Below, piece by piece: positions 22,085-32,600 of a stretch of 64,000 nucleotides of DNA. Under the pieces are notes generated by a model. That model had not been told where the DNA came from, did not search any database, and saw nothing but the letters and a program-made list of their open reading frames with translations. This DNA comes from Heterotrichella gracilis (taxonomy: Eukaryota > Sar > Xanthophyceae > Tribonematales > Xanthonemataceae). Every line of letters starts with the position of its first letter. The stretch's first letter is position 1. The DNA is taken from NCBI GenBank assembly GCA_032358255.1, contig JAULBX010032146.1, forward strand, positions 62,001 to 126,000, in the 5' to 3' direction. The position numbers were made by a program, and so were the translations under genes.

Positions 22085-24210
22085 ATGAATGGGGCTGCGG
22101 ATATGGAAAAACAGTGTGGGGATGCGGCTGTGGGGATGGAAGTAGAGGGCGGGGATGTGGCTGCGTGCATGGTGGAGCCGGAGGCTGAGCAGCGGGAGGC
22201 GCTGGCTGCTGCTGCAGCTTCGTATGACGTGCAGGATGTGGTGGCCTGCGTTGGCCATGGCATCACGGGGCATGCATTTCTGTGGAGGTGAGGCGTGTGA
22301 GGCATCTTCCTTATCTTTTTCACGTCACTATTTCCAAAATTTGTGTCAGTGAAACCGGCGTGTAATGCCTGTGGCGGCCCTAAACCCTAAACCCTAAACC
22401 CTGAACTATGGCAATTCATGGCTCCCCTGTTGCGCCGGACCTGCCTACATGTGTCCATGCGCGCAATGCAAAATCTGCCGCGGCCACATAACCCTCCACG
22501 GCACACACACTGGCACAGCCGTAACCCTCAACCTGGAGGGCTGTACACATTGCTTGTGCTGGCCCAGTGGAAGCCGGTGCTGACGTGTGCTTGTGTGCGT
22601 TGGCAACAGGATGCCGTGCGGCTGCTCAGCGGCTGCAAAGCTGTGCCACAAAGAGCGCTAGCCTGCCCGCCTGGTTGAGAATGAGATTGAGATGTATGCC
22701 ACCGCCCGGGCGCTGCAGGCAAGTAGAAACGGCACCCTGACGTTGGCTGAGTGTATCTATGCATAGCTACTACAGGCCTTGATATGCACTGTGTGCTTTG
22801 ATCAATGCAGTGGTTGATCGAGTCAGCTTCTTGGTACAGGGTTCAGTTGTTTTCTTTCCTTTTGCTCACAGTACAATGCAATGAAGATCGTTGCATTGCG
22901 TTGCATTGCATCTTTGCATGCATCTTCTTTCATTGGAAAACAGATTTTTAAAAGGAAAATATTAGTAACAGCAATGTTTTTACAAGAAAATTATAATATA
23001 ATCAAGAATCCCAAAAATAATAATAGCTCAGAAGTAATCCTTCATAATTCTTGTTTTATCACTGTGCGCCCACAAGGTTTGCAGCCTCTTCACCATTGCT
23101 TGCAGGGCATGGTGCTCCCCCACGTGATGGCTGCAGGCATGACATGCAGGGGCGCTGTGCTGCTGGCCACCCAGCTCATCCCCGGCGCACAGCAGCTTGA
23201 CCGGCGCAACCCCGTGCACATGGAGCTGCAGCCAAAGCAAGGGGGTGGTATACGACTGGAGAACAGCACTATTGAGTCCTGCCTCCTGCTTTCTCATTTC
23301 TATGTTCTTGACATCCTGTGAATACCTTGGCATCCTTATCACCACCAACTAACAACTGCATCTGCGGGTTTTTCCATTGTGCCTCATGTAACACATGGAC
23401 TCGGACGTAACACATACAAACAGAAAGGCATTCCCAGCCGTCATGGGCTCATTGTCTTACATGCTATGTCCCTTGCATGCAGGATCAGCTGAAGGCGATG
23501 CTGCAACAGCTACATGCTGTGGGGCTGCTGCACGGTGACGTGGCGCTGCGCAACGTGCTGGTGGCCAGAGGGCTGGATGGGCAGGGGCCGCTGCGCCTGT
23601 GGCTCATCGACCTTAGCCACGCCAGGCGCCGAGATCCCCTGGTAAGGGAAATCCTGCCAATTCATTTCTAATTAGTTACTGATTCCAATTAATTACTTGC
23701 ATACTTGATACTCCAAGCTGAATGGCAAATGGAAGTCTATGCCATTGCACTCTGGAAGCATGTAGTTGTGCATGCGGGCAGCAGCAGTGGGCACAGCGAG
23801 GCCATCCTAAGTCACAAGACCTCGAAATTAGCCAGCATTCTTTACCATTCTGCATTGCAAGTGCACCTGCGATGTGAGCAAAATTTGCTATAACTGCTGG
23901 AGCATACAATGGCATGTGGTGAGCACACAGGCAACGGCTGGTGATGCCTATACGCTATGTTGCATATGCAGGGGTCTTAAAAATGACCCCTGGTGGGTAT
24001 TCCTTTAAATTGAGTAAATTTTTGAAAGTGACAGGATGACAGTGCCCCCCACTTGCAAACTCTTCTTCCAAACCAATGCGCCTAGTCAAGGACAGGTTGC
24101 ATAGTCTTTCATAAATGCTCATTTACATGTATTTTGATCCACAGGTGCCACACGAGGCGCAGAAGGAGCTTGGGGAGGCCGCGCTGCTGTTCAGAGTGGA
24201 GAGACGCTAG
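22085..24210 (+). CDS. Protein-kinase-like protein
   Basis: Exons: 22085-22287 (MNGAADMEKQ start, acidic, ending GITGHAFLWR); about 22611-22718 (AAKLCHKER, then ARLVENEIEMYATARALQ); 23106 to about 23240 (GMVLPHVMAAGMTCRGAVLL); 23483-23641; 24145-24210 (TAG). The fourth exon has the kinase-type catalytic loop LHAVGLLHGDVALRNVLV followed by LWLIDLSHARRRD, where DLS takes the place of DFG. This is typical of the divergent protein-kinase-like proteins common in fungi and some algae, with VKLC-type lysine and ENEIEMY helix upstream. The second exon has an in-frame TAG at 22659-22661, and its donor looks like GC (CAG/GCAAGT). The start of that exon may instead lie after this TAG. Short for a kinase, so an exon may be missed or the gene may be decaying. 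Confidence 0.55.
22379..22405 (+). repeat. CCCTAAA telomere-type tract
   Basis: Three to four CCCTAAA units in an intron of the kinase-like gene. Confidence 0.9.
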
Positions 24211-24786
24211 GGTGTGGGGGGTAGGGGCTAGGGTTAGGGCCGCGTCAAGCTCGCAAGGAAGCACCTGTCAGCGGGGGGGACCAAGGCGGGACTCGAGAGG
24301 GGATAAGGAAACTAGGGTCAACAAGGGGGAGTACGGTGGCTGGCAGGTGCTCAGTGGGGAGGGCTGACAAGGTCAGGGGGATACTTTTACAGACGCCAGT
24401 TTGCCCCTGGGATTTGCAATTCATCTGTGGCCACTGTTCTGCGCATGGAGTGTGTATGGTCCAGCCAGGGTGGGCTTGGCACTTTTTACATTTCAAGGGT
24501 TTCCTTTCGGGTTCAGGGCATCTGTGGCCACTGTGCGCTGCCTGGCGTCTGCACCATGTGTGGGTCTGTACCACGTGGGCAAACCCTAAACCCTAGCCCA
24601 ATGCCATCCCTGGCAGGCTGTGCGTTGAATTCAAAAGTATGTTTGCGGGCAAGATGTTCAAACATGATGCAACAATTGAGACATCTTGCATGCAGCCATA
24701 TTGTCCGCACTGTCGCGTAAAAAGAATTGAACGCACAGCAATGTCTTTTAATGTTGGTCCAGAATTTTGTGGTTGCAAGAGCATCT

Positions 24787-24886
24787 GTTAATGCATTGGC
24801 TGACTAAAATTGAAGGATGTACTGCATGGCATCCGTGGCATCTGCCATGCAGTACATTCTTCAGATTAGTCAGCCAATGCATTAAC
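24787..24886. repeat. Hairpin-forming inverted repeat
   Basis: Arms of about 45 bases (24787-24831 and 24843-24886) are complementary except for a few mismatches and one bulge. The loop is 11 bases. The size, loop and imperfect pairing resemble an algal miRNA precursor or a tiny inverted-repeat element. It lies between genes. Confidence 0.85.
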
Positions 24887-25658
24887 GCATACTTTGGCAA
24901 TCACAATGATTCACAGCGAATCTTATGAATACATGGGGATGTAGTTGTCGTTGTTTCAATGATGACATAGCAGCCAGTGCAATTAATAGAGTCAGGGTGG
25001 TAGTTGAAGTGGTAGTCGCACTTTTCCGCATTTACTGATTTATAAAGTGCATGCATTTCTCAGGTCATGTTTATACCTGACATGGTTCATCTGTAACAGA
25101 CATACGTCTTGAACCTGCCTTCTTAGAAGCAGACTGCAGGGCACTCCAGCCTTGCACCCAAGGAGGTTTCACAGCCATAATAACGACTTGAAATTAATTT
25201 TGGCAGGCCATCTGGCCAATGCATCGGCCAGTGACTGCATATGTGTGCAGTGTACACAACGTCTCGCTGCAAGCGTTTCCTTGCGATATTTGGTCATCAT
25301 ATTCCATTCTTATACCCCCAAACGACGACCACGCCTGTCTCTGGAAACCTGTACAACCGCTAATTGCGTCACAAGCAAGGTGCACAATGCATGCATATGC
25401 AGCCAAGGTAACCAAGGGGCGCCGCTGGCACCGCTCCAGGTGGGGCTACAAAGCGCAGTCGCAGCGCGCGTATGATTTCCATCTGGTGTCAGTGCGCACA
25501 TCCGAAGCACTGAGTTTGCGACAGCATGCATGCATACGCGCGCGCGCCCGGTACGGAGCGAGGCGCGCGCGCACCCCCCGTCACGTCGCGTCACCCGTCA
25601 CCGGGTCAGGTTCATTCCGATCGGTTCGCGTTTACACTTTGTATCTGTCGTAGCCTGC

Positions 25659-25667
25659 CTATATATG
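25659..25667 (+). promoter_or_regulatory. Possible TATA box of the fasciclin gene
   Basis: CTATATATG lies about 205 bases upstream of the ATG at 25872. That is a plausible distance if the leader is about 170 bases. Only the motif and position support this. Confidence 0.4.
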
Positions 25668-25871
25668 CAACAGCCGGGTTGAATGTCAAACATAACTCAC
25701 TAGCTCCAGCTCAACACCTTCTCTACCCCTTCCACTGAGCAGTACACCCACTATCCACCCATCGCTTGTACTCTCCAAGCAAGGCCTGCAATCAATATAC
25801 TAGTGTGCCACCTCCTTTGCAGCCAAGCGCAGCCTACACAACAGCGTTTCGCCGATTCTTGCGTCCCAAGC

Positions 25872-28041
25872 ATGGCAGTCGGGAGCCGCAGTATGCGCAG
25901 GAGCAGGCTCAGCACTGCAGCAGTGGTGCTGGTAGCGCTGCTAGCCATGAGTGCAGTCAGTGCAGGTGTGTAAGCATCACCTACATCCCAGGCTGATTAC
26001 ATCTGCTGCATACCGTGTACATGTCATACAGCATTGGTTTTTCACTACACATGCACTATGATATCAGATCAATCACGCAAACCTCTCAGCATAACCCAGT
26101 GAAACCACACATGCATGCCATCTTGGATACATCATGGTCTGCACTAAAAATACATGGGTAGCTAAAAGTTCCCTCCCCTTGTCTCTACAGCTGAGGCGCG
26201 CACCTGGACGGAGTACTGGGGTGACTGGGGGAGCTGGTTTGGTGGCGCATTCCACCACCACCATAAGGCAGCAGCCAGTGAGTCTAACACTACACTCACA
26301 TGCACAATGCGTGCACCCATGTCACCGCCTCCCACGCCATGCCACACCCTCCCCTGTGACATTTTGCTCCCTGCGCGCGCTGTCCTCCTAAACAATACTT
26401 CTCACCAACCTCTCCCTTGCGCCTGCAGTGTCTCCCCCCCCCTCCCCACTGCGCTTCCCACCCCCACCCTCCCCCAAGCCACCAGCACCCCCCGTCAGCG
26501 TCTCCGGCCCCCGCATCACCGCCCAATCAGGACCATCCGCCTATGCCCCCATCAGCATGCCACCGACCTCCACCACCACGCCTGTTGTCACCCCCGCCGC
26601 TGTGAATGCCAGCTGCACACTCGCCACAGCAGTGATTGCTGGCAACAAGAACCTCACCACAATCAACAAGCTGCTCCAGGTAAGGAATACTAACCTTGGC
26701 AATTGTATGCAATCATAAGCCAAGTGCATCTTCCACATGACCTCACCAACACATTGCAATATTATTATACATGCATACGCTGGCAATGTATCATGCATCT
26801 GAACACACACCTGCAGGCCTCTTATTTCTCTCATTAGCCAGCAGCTGCATTGCACACTACACTACCAGAGTGCGCCCTCTAACACCCCCTTTTCCTCCCC
26901 TTTTAGGCCGCAGGCCCAGATCTGCTCACCCCCCTGTCTGACCGCACCACCGTGGCCACAATCTTCGCCCCCTCCAATGCCGCCTGGTCCAAATTTTTCA
27001 TACAGTACCTGGTCAGCGCCGATCAGCTGGCGGCCAATACGCCTGTGCTGACTCAGCTGCTGCAGGGCCATGTGGTGCCAGGTGTCGCGCTGACAACCGA
27101 TGACATGCTGGCCAGCCCGGGGATGCGCCTGCCCACCCTGCTGGGGGCCAAGCAACCCATCATTGTAAGTGCCCTGGCCATCAGATAGTAATGTGGATTT
27201 GGTGACAGGTTATGATCATTAACCTCAGGATGCATTGTACAACATTGTATGCAATATTTTCCAAACTTTTTGCCACATCTGACTGGGTGACCCACCTTGG
27301 AGTTGGACCATCCTGCCATTGTGTTGATTCTACGCATGCCCAGCCAAATCTAAAACGCACCAGTCATCAGCCCGTCATCTGCAACCGGCACCTTTCCCAC
27401 CAACTCCCAAACCCCACATCCTGCAGACTGACAAGAAATACACCTACACCTTCATGAGCGGGGCCACAAACACCCAGTCCCTGTTCCTCTGGTCCAGCGG
27501 TGGCGCCAAATCAAATGTGACACAGGCCAACCTGACCGCATGCAACGTGCGCATCCAGGTGGTGGGCACTGTGCTGCTGCCCGATGTGCCACTGGTGAGT
27601 GGTGGGGATGTGGCGCCGGCAGGAGGGGTGAATGACTAGAGCATGATGTGCTGCAGCAGATTGCGTGTGTGTGATTCATCATGGTTGCATCCAATGCCAT
27701 GCGGTGATCATGATTGCAAATTTGTGAACTTCTTTTACTTTAAACATGGCCATGTGATGGTAAATGCACGCATGTGATACTGTCTTGCGCGTACGATGAA
27801 GACCTGGCCATGCTGCATTCCAGTGTCATGCATGATGATCCCTGTCACAAGGGATAGGGCTGGTACCTCCTCTTGCATACATGTACCTCCAGGCCCTGTC
27901 CTGATTCCCCACTCTCCCCCCCTTCTGCAGCAATACTACTCCCAGACCACCACCGGCACGCTGTCTGACCAGCTGACAGGAGTGGCAGACCTGTTCCTCA
28001 CAGCAGATCCCGACAAGAGCTGGGGCAACATGCTGGTCTAA
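25872..28041 (+). CDS. Secreted fasciclin (FAS1) domain protein
   Basis: Cell-surface or extracellular adhesion-type protein. Six exons join in frame to 322 aa: 25872-25965, 26191-26277, 26429-26679, 26907-27164, 27427-27594, 27931-28041 (TAA). Residues 1-31 form a signal peptide (MAVGSRSMRRSRLST, then a VVLVALLAMSAVSA core). A His-run (HHHHK) and a proline-rich linker like those of algal wall proteins follow, then one FAS1 domain. It shows the first conserved box as TTVATIFAPSNAAWSKF, then TQLLQGHVVPG (the YH-motif region) and CNVRIQVVGTVLLPDVPL (second conserved box). The short last exon (QYYSQTTTGTLSDQLTG) may complete the domain or start a linker. No GPI signal was seen. The start is chosen for the signal peptide. 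Confidence 0.85.
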
Positions 28042-29199
28042 GCATCAGCAGCAAATGCGCAGTATGATCTAATTGATGAAGTCTAATTTGATTAGATTAA
28101 TGTACCATTCAGGGGGCTAGGCTAGTTATCTTTTCTGTAGTGCTACAAGTACAGTAGTCTTTTGCAACGCCATGTGGCCCAGGGTCACTAACCACGCACT
28201 CCACCCTCAAGTAATCACGCATCCTACCCCTGCGAGCCAGTGGCTAATTCTCCATGTTCATTGACATTTAGATGGATTTCAAGAGCAATATATTAATTAG
28301 ATTGTAATTTTTCATTACAAAGTGGCGCAATGACAATCATACTCTGACAGCCATCAACACGTGCAAAGCCCACTAGTTTTATTGCACTAAGTGGTTTTCA
28401 GTTCATGTGAAGATGCTCCATGTTCAACGCCCACCATCACCAAACCTTTCAACCATGGTCAGGGCAAATAAAAACGCAATTTGGTTGGTACTTCTTATAA
28501 GTACTTCTAATTAGTGCCATGCCCCAATGGCATAGGCCTGTAATTTGACATTTGATGATAAATTGATAAAACTTGAAGCTTGTCTTAAGCAGATGATGTG
28601 CAGGCATACACACTATCGCTTTCCAGCGCTGTATAGTGCGGGGCACCATCAGTGATCGCTCTCTATAGTATCTATGGCTGAACAGCACGTCTGGTGCATA
28701 CACCAAAAATATTCTGAGGCACTGCCATGAGCCCTGTCACTGCCTGGTACTGAGCATGCAAGTTGGCAGGGCTGCAAGTCACTGGAACCATGCTGGGTGA
28801 TGCTTCAAAGCTCCAGCAGAGCAGCACTCACTGCATTCACTTAGGTGTCTCAATGCCGCATGGTGCCACAACCATGTACCAAGGCCGGTCACCATGGGCA
28901 GCAATCGCTGTTCCCCTTGCTGTTGCATCCTTGCAAGTACCCAAAACCTTGAAAGCTGCTGGTCCACCGCAGAGCTATGGCTTCACAGGTTGTTGGTTGG
29001 TTGAGGCTGATCCAGCTCTGTGAGACCTTGAAGTCCTGGCATCCCCAGTGTCCTCCCCAATGATCCCTGGCATGTGTCTGTGATAGTCGACTGTCAACGC
29101 CCGCAGAGGTGCATCCAGTCAGCTCCTGCTCCCCAGCTGGAAGAAAAAACCCTTTAGGGTTGAGACCCTCGACTCTACATCGCAGCAATGTGCCAGGTA
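28042..29199. other. Convergent spacer between the fasciclin gene and GatC
   Basis: No gene supported. It must carry the 3-prime ends of both flanking genes. AT-rich between 28060 and 28340. Short open frames at 28763-29023 show no family features. Confidence 0.5.
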
Positions 29200-30306
29200 T
29201 CTACTCCCCCGTTACCCGCCCGAGTTTTGGCACCTTGACAAACACGCCCTCCAGCTCCGGTGCCTGCTGAAGCAGCTCGGCCCTGCAGGATGGGGTTGGG
29301 TTAGGGTTTGGCCAAAGGTTGTATCATCTTCGTCATACAGAGCTCACCACGTGCAAGTTGACATTCCCAGCAGACACCCTTGATTGGACACACTGCATGT
29401 AATTTAAAAGGAAAAGAATAGAGGGGGTGAGAGTGCAAGTTTACGTGCACCAAGTTGTACACTAGTCGGGGACAGTTGCAAAGGAGGAGAGTTTTGCTTG
29501 AACTGGGTCAGCTTGCAAGCAGTCTGTGTGCAGTGTGCTGCCATGGTGAAATGCGCCATCTCGCGGCTTCACCACCCATGCTTCACCACCCATACCAAGA
29601 AATGAATTCCAACGGATTTTCTATTCTATTGTACTCCACATCCCTAACTGCAATGCCATGGCGTAACTCCGCCCCCGCTCCCCGAACCAACTCTAACCTA
29701 GCACACGCACCGTACGTCACATGCCACTGGCTCGTCCTCTCGTAGCGCACTCCCCTTGTTGAGTCCTGGCCCCAGGGCAGGCGGCACACCCTCCACGTCC
29801 ACCTCTTGCAACTGCCCAAACCTGAACCACCACACCTAAGTGTTGCCTTCCCTCGGCTGCATCCAACTGTGCTTGTCCATGCTCAAAAAAATATATGCAT
29901 GTCATTTCAGAGACGTATTTCATGTTGTATCTTCTATATTCTGTATGCCAGCCAGAAAGTAGGTGCTGGCATGCATATTGCATGCATGCCAGCACCTACT
30001 TTCTGGCTGGCATATCCATATTCATGCATATGCAAGTGCATGCAAGCAGTCTTTCAGCCCCGTCTGTGCTACGCACCAGTTGACAATATCCGCTATTTGC
30101 GGTGCAAACTGCGCGATTTCCTCCTCGCTGACTGCAACGTTTGCCATCCTTGCCAGCTCCCTCACGTTTGGAGCCGGCATGTGCTGCGGGCTGCTGCCGG
30201 TGGCGGTGCACCGGTGGGGCTGGTAGCGGGTGGAGGTGGTGGCAAAGGGGCGAGCTACAAGCCAACACCGGGACAGCAGCGCTGAGTGCGCGGCGTGCAG
30301 CGCCAT
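29200..30306 (-). CDS. GATC: Glutamyl-tRNA(Gln) amidotransferase subunit C
   Basis: Small GatC subunit of the GatCAB complex that converts Glu-tRNA(Gln) to Gln-tRNA(Gln) in plastids and mitochondria. The first exon (30306-30077) begins with a targeting-peptide-like stretch (MALHAAHSALLSRCWLVARP), then the GatC core VRELARMANVAVSEEEIAQF and APQIADIVNW. The second exon (29821-29716) joins in phase as WFGQLQEVDVEGVPPAL and LNKGSALREDEP. The last part (about 29282-29200) reads LLQQAPELEGVFVKVPKLGR and ends TAG. The join between the second and last parts is unclear: the simplest acceptor gives a phase mismatch, so a small exon may be missed or the acceptor is CCGAG (about 29277). Intron 1 holds a perfect fold-back. 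GatA and GatB are not in the window. Confidence 0.85.
29944..30014. repeat. Perfect 33-base fold-back in GatC intron 1
   Basis: Arms 29944-29976 and 29982-30014 are exact reverse complements. The centre is only 5 bases (ATTGC). No target duplication or terminal motif of a transposon was seen. Confidence 0.95.
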
Positions 30307-31127
30307 GGTTTGCGGTGACCTACTGGGTGTGTGGGTGGGGGGGCTGGGAATGAGCAAACGCAATCGGTTGCGCGCGCACTTGTGTGTAGAACTGGCGGAG
30401 ATTTGCGCTGGTATTTCCAAGTTAAACCCTGCGCCAAGCTCGTTGGAAGCGAAATAAGCAGGTGAAATAAGCAAGCCGTGAAACTGCACTGGCATATGGG
30501 GTCCACTGGACACACAAGCCGCACGTGTATGGGCAGTGTGTCCCGTGGGTGCAGCTTCTGGCAGAACTTCTGACGCTTGACATAACATACAGGGTATTTG
30601 CTTATAAGGAAGGCAAACCTTCTTAGGCACGTTGAGTGCAGTCCTTCAGGCTTCGTGCTAACCCTTAGAGGTCCGTGTTGCGCAATCGTTCAGTTGCTGT
30701 GCCACCCACTGCTTGCGTGCCTTTATGCATGCATGAAGTAAGTCGTGACGGCACATTTTGAAAAGATCTTGCTTCCCTCTTCGATAGAACCGTTTTACTG
30801 GACTTGAGAGCTGCTGGGGAGTTGCTTGCTCTATCTTAGTGCGACAAAGGGATTGGGTGCCCGGCTTAGGCTTTTGGCGCGATTCTTGTGCAACCAGGTA
30901 CACAAAAAAGCCAGAGTCCTGGATAAATATCGCCATAGTTTGAAAACGGTGGCAAACCCAGCTGTCCTATAGCTTGCCCAACAGCGCCGTGGTGTTTGTC
31001 AGTTGTGATCCGAGGCTAAATAGCGTTCAAGCCATAGCCAGCTTGCCAGAAGTCGCAGCCAGTTTGCCAGCTAGCCTGCAGGGTTCTGACCTAGCACAAC
31101 ACGTGGGCCCCCGCCCGAAGCGCCAGC
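30307..31127. other. Divergent promoter region of GatC and the membrane protein
   Basis: The two flanking genes point away from each other, so both promoters must lie here. No recognised motifs beyond a TGCATGCATGA word near 30727. Open frames on the minus strand at 30658-30936 lack features. Confidence 0.5.
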
Positions 31128-32600
31128 ATGAAAGGCTTGCTGGCCTTTAGGGACTGGGAACTAGAGAAGAGATACCGGGCGTATCGCTGCACCAGCGTCT
31201 GGATGACCGACTTGTTCATGTTCCTCTTCATCCTGTTTGTGGTCATACCCACGTTCATCAAGATGGCTGGCAGCCAAGTGGTGGCTCGCGACGAGATTAT
31301 CGCTGGGAGGGTCTGGGCAGCAAGCCTGTTGCCCTTGGTGCTGGTGCACTTCTATCAAGCCCACAAGGTAGGGCTCAGCACCCACCTCCAGCAGTTATCA
31401 TATTGGCACTACAATACACTACAATACACTACAATAAGGTACACCACTCCTGGCCAGGGCTGGGCAGGATTGGGGTTCTGTCCTTGACCCTGTGGAACCC
31501 TGTGTTCATTGCACCACCAGGCTGGCAAACTCCCATGTTCATCCCTGTTGCTCCTTTGCTGCCTCCAGTACTGTCAGCACCATCTTGCTGGGTGGAAGTC
31601 AGGTTCAGCAGGATCTAACCTCTACCTGGACCCCTGCCCTTTCCCCTGTTGCAGCCCTTGCCCCCAGAGGTGTGGTTTAGCCTGAGGGAGCGCCTCAACC
31701 TGGCCTTCACCCTCCTCTGCTTCACACAACTCGCACACCTGTCAGTCCTACTATATGTGAAAAAGTACCAAGACGGGGCCTCCTGCAGCTACTGCTACTG
31801 GACGGGCCTGTTCCACAACTCGGTGTTCGCCCGAGTGCTCATGGTGACGATAATGCGGCCGCAGCTAGAGTATACGATTGCGGGAGCCTGCACAGCCACG
31901 CTACTAGACCACTTTCACAGTGTTGCCAAGCTGTGCCAGAAGCAGCTGCGGGGGCTGGGGGGCTGTGGGGTGCAGCAGGATATGTGGCTGAGGGACGTGC
32001 TGCAGGTGAGGCAGGGGGCGGCGGGGACGTGCGCCACTGCATGGAACCCTGGAATAGTAGTGGTCTCCTTAAAATTGGTCATTTAGTAAGGCGCATCCTT
32101 GAATGGGATCCAACAATTCATGCCCACTGCGCCTGCAACTAGGACATCATCCACTCACCGCACAAATACCGCATCTGCACTGCTCACCACCCACCCACCC
32201 ACCAACACCCCACCAACCACCAACACCCCATCCACTCCCACCCCACCCGCAGGCCATGCCCGGCTTCCCCCTGCCCGCCTCCCTCTCCCCACTCCTCTCC
32301 CCCGTCGCCAACCCCCACTCCCCACACGCGGAGGCCCTGGCGGTGTGCCGCGCCAACCGCACCACCGTCTTCCTCCTGTGCTACGCGCTGGTAGTGCTGG
32401 TCAGCTACGTGCGGGAGGTGCACGACAGGCGGATCTGGCTGCACAGCCTGGGGGGGCAGGAGGGGCTAGTGCTTGGAGAGGCGCGGGGGAGCATCGAGGG
32501 CCACTGGGACTTGTGCCGGTACCTGGTGCACTGCCAGACGCTGTATGGCTGCCTGCCGTACGTTGTCACTGTGGTGGTGCTGGCGGGGTGGGATCCATGA
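31128..32600 (+). CDS. Multipass membrane protein of unknown function
   Basis: Not recognised. Three exons (31128-31367, 31655-32005, 32253-32600) join in phase 0 to 312 aa. A cytoplasmic-looking N-terminus (MKGLLAFRDWELEKRYRAYR) leads to a hydrophobic segment MTDLFMFLFILFVVIPTFI, a second (WAASLLPLVLVHFY), then LNLAFTLLCFTQLAHLSVLLY. A hydrophilic stretch with a Cys pair (CSYCYW) follows, and near the end come TTVFLLCYALVVLVSYV and YGCLPYVVTVVVLAGW. At least five membrane spans are likely. The start is the first ATG after the divergent spacer and sits just before a basic juxtamembrane region. The clean splice phases support a real gene. Confidence 0.65.

Larger units (their letters stand above)
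24211..25871. other. Spacer and promoter region of the fasciclin gene
   Basis: No gene supported. It contains TTAGGG-like motif at 24225-24240, CCCTAAA motif at 24584-24597, a 20-base direct repeat (CATCTGTGGCCACTGT) near 24422 and 24508, the fold-back at 24787-24886, and CG-rich sequence at 25535-25600. A TATA element precedes the fasciclin gene. Confidence 0.5.
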
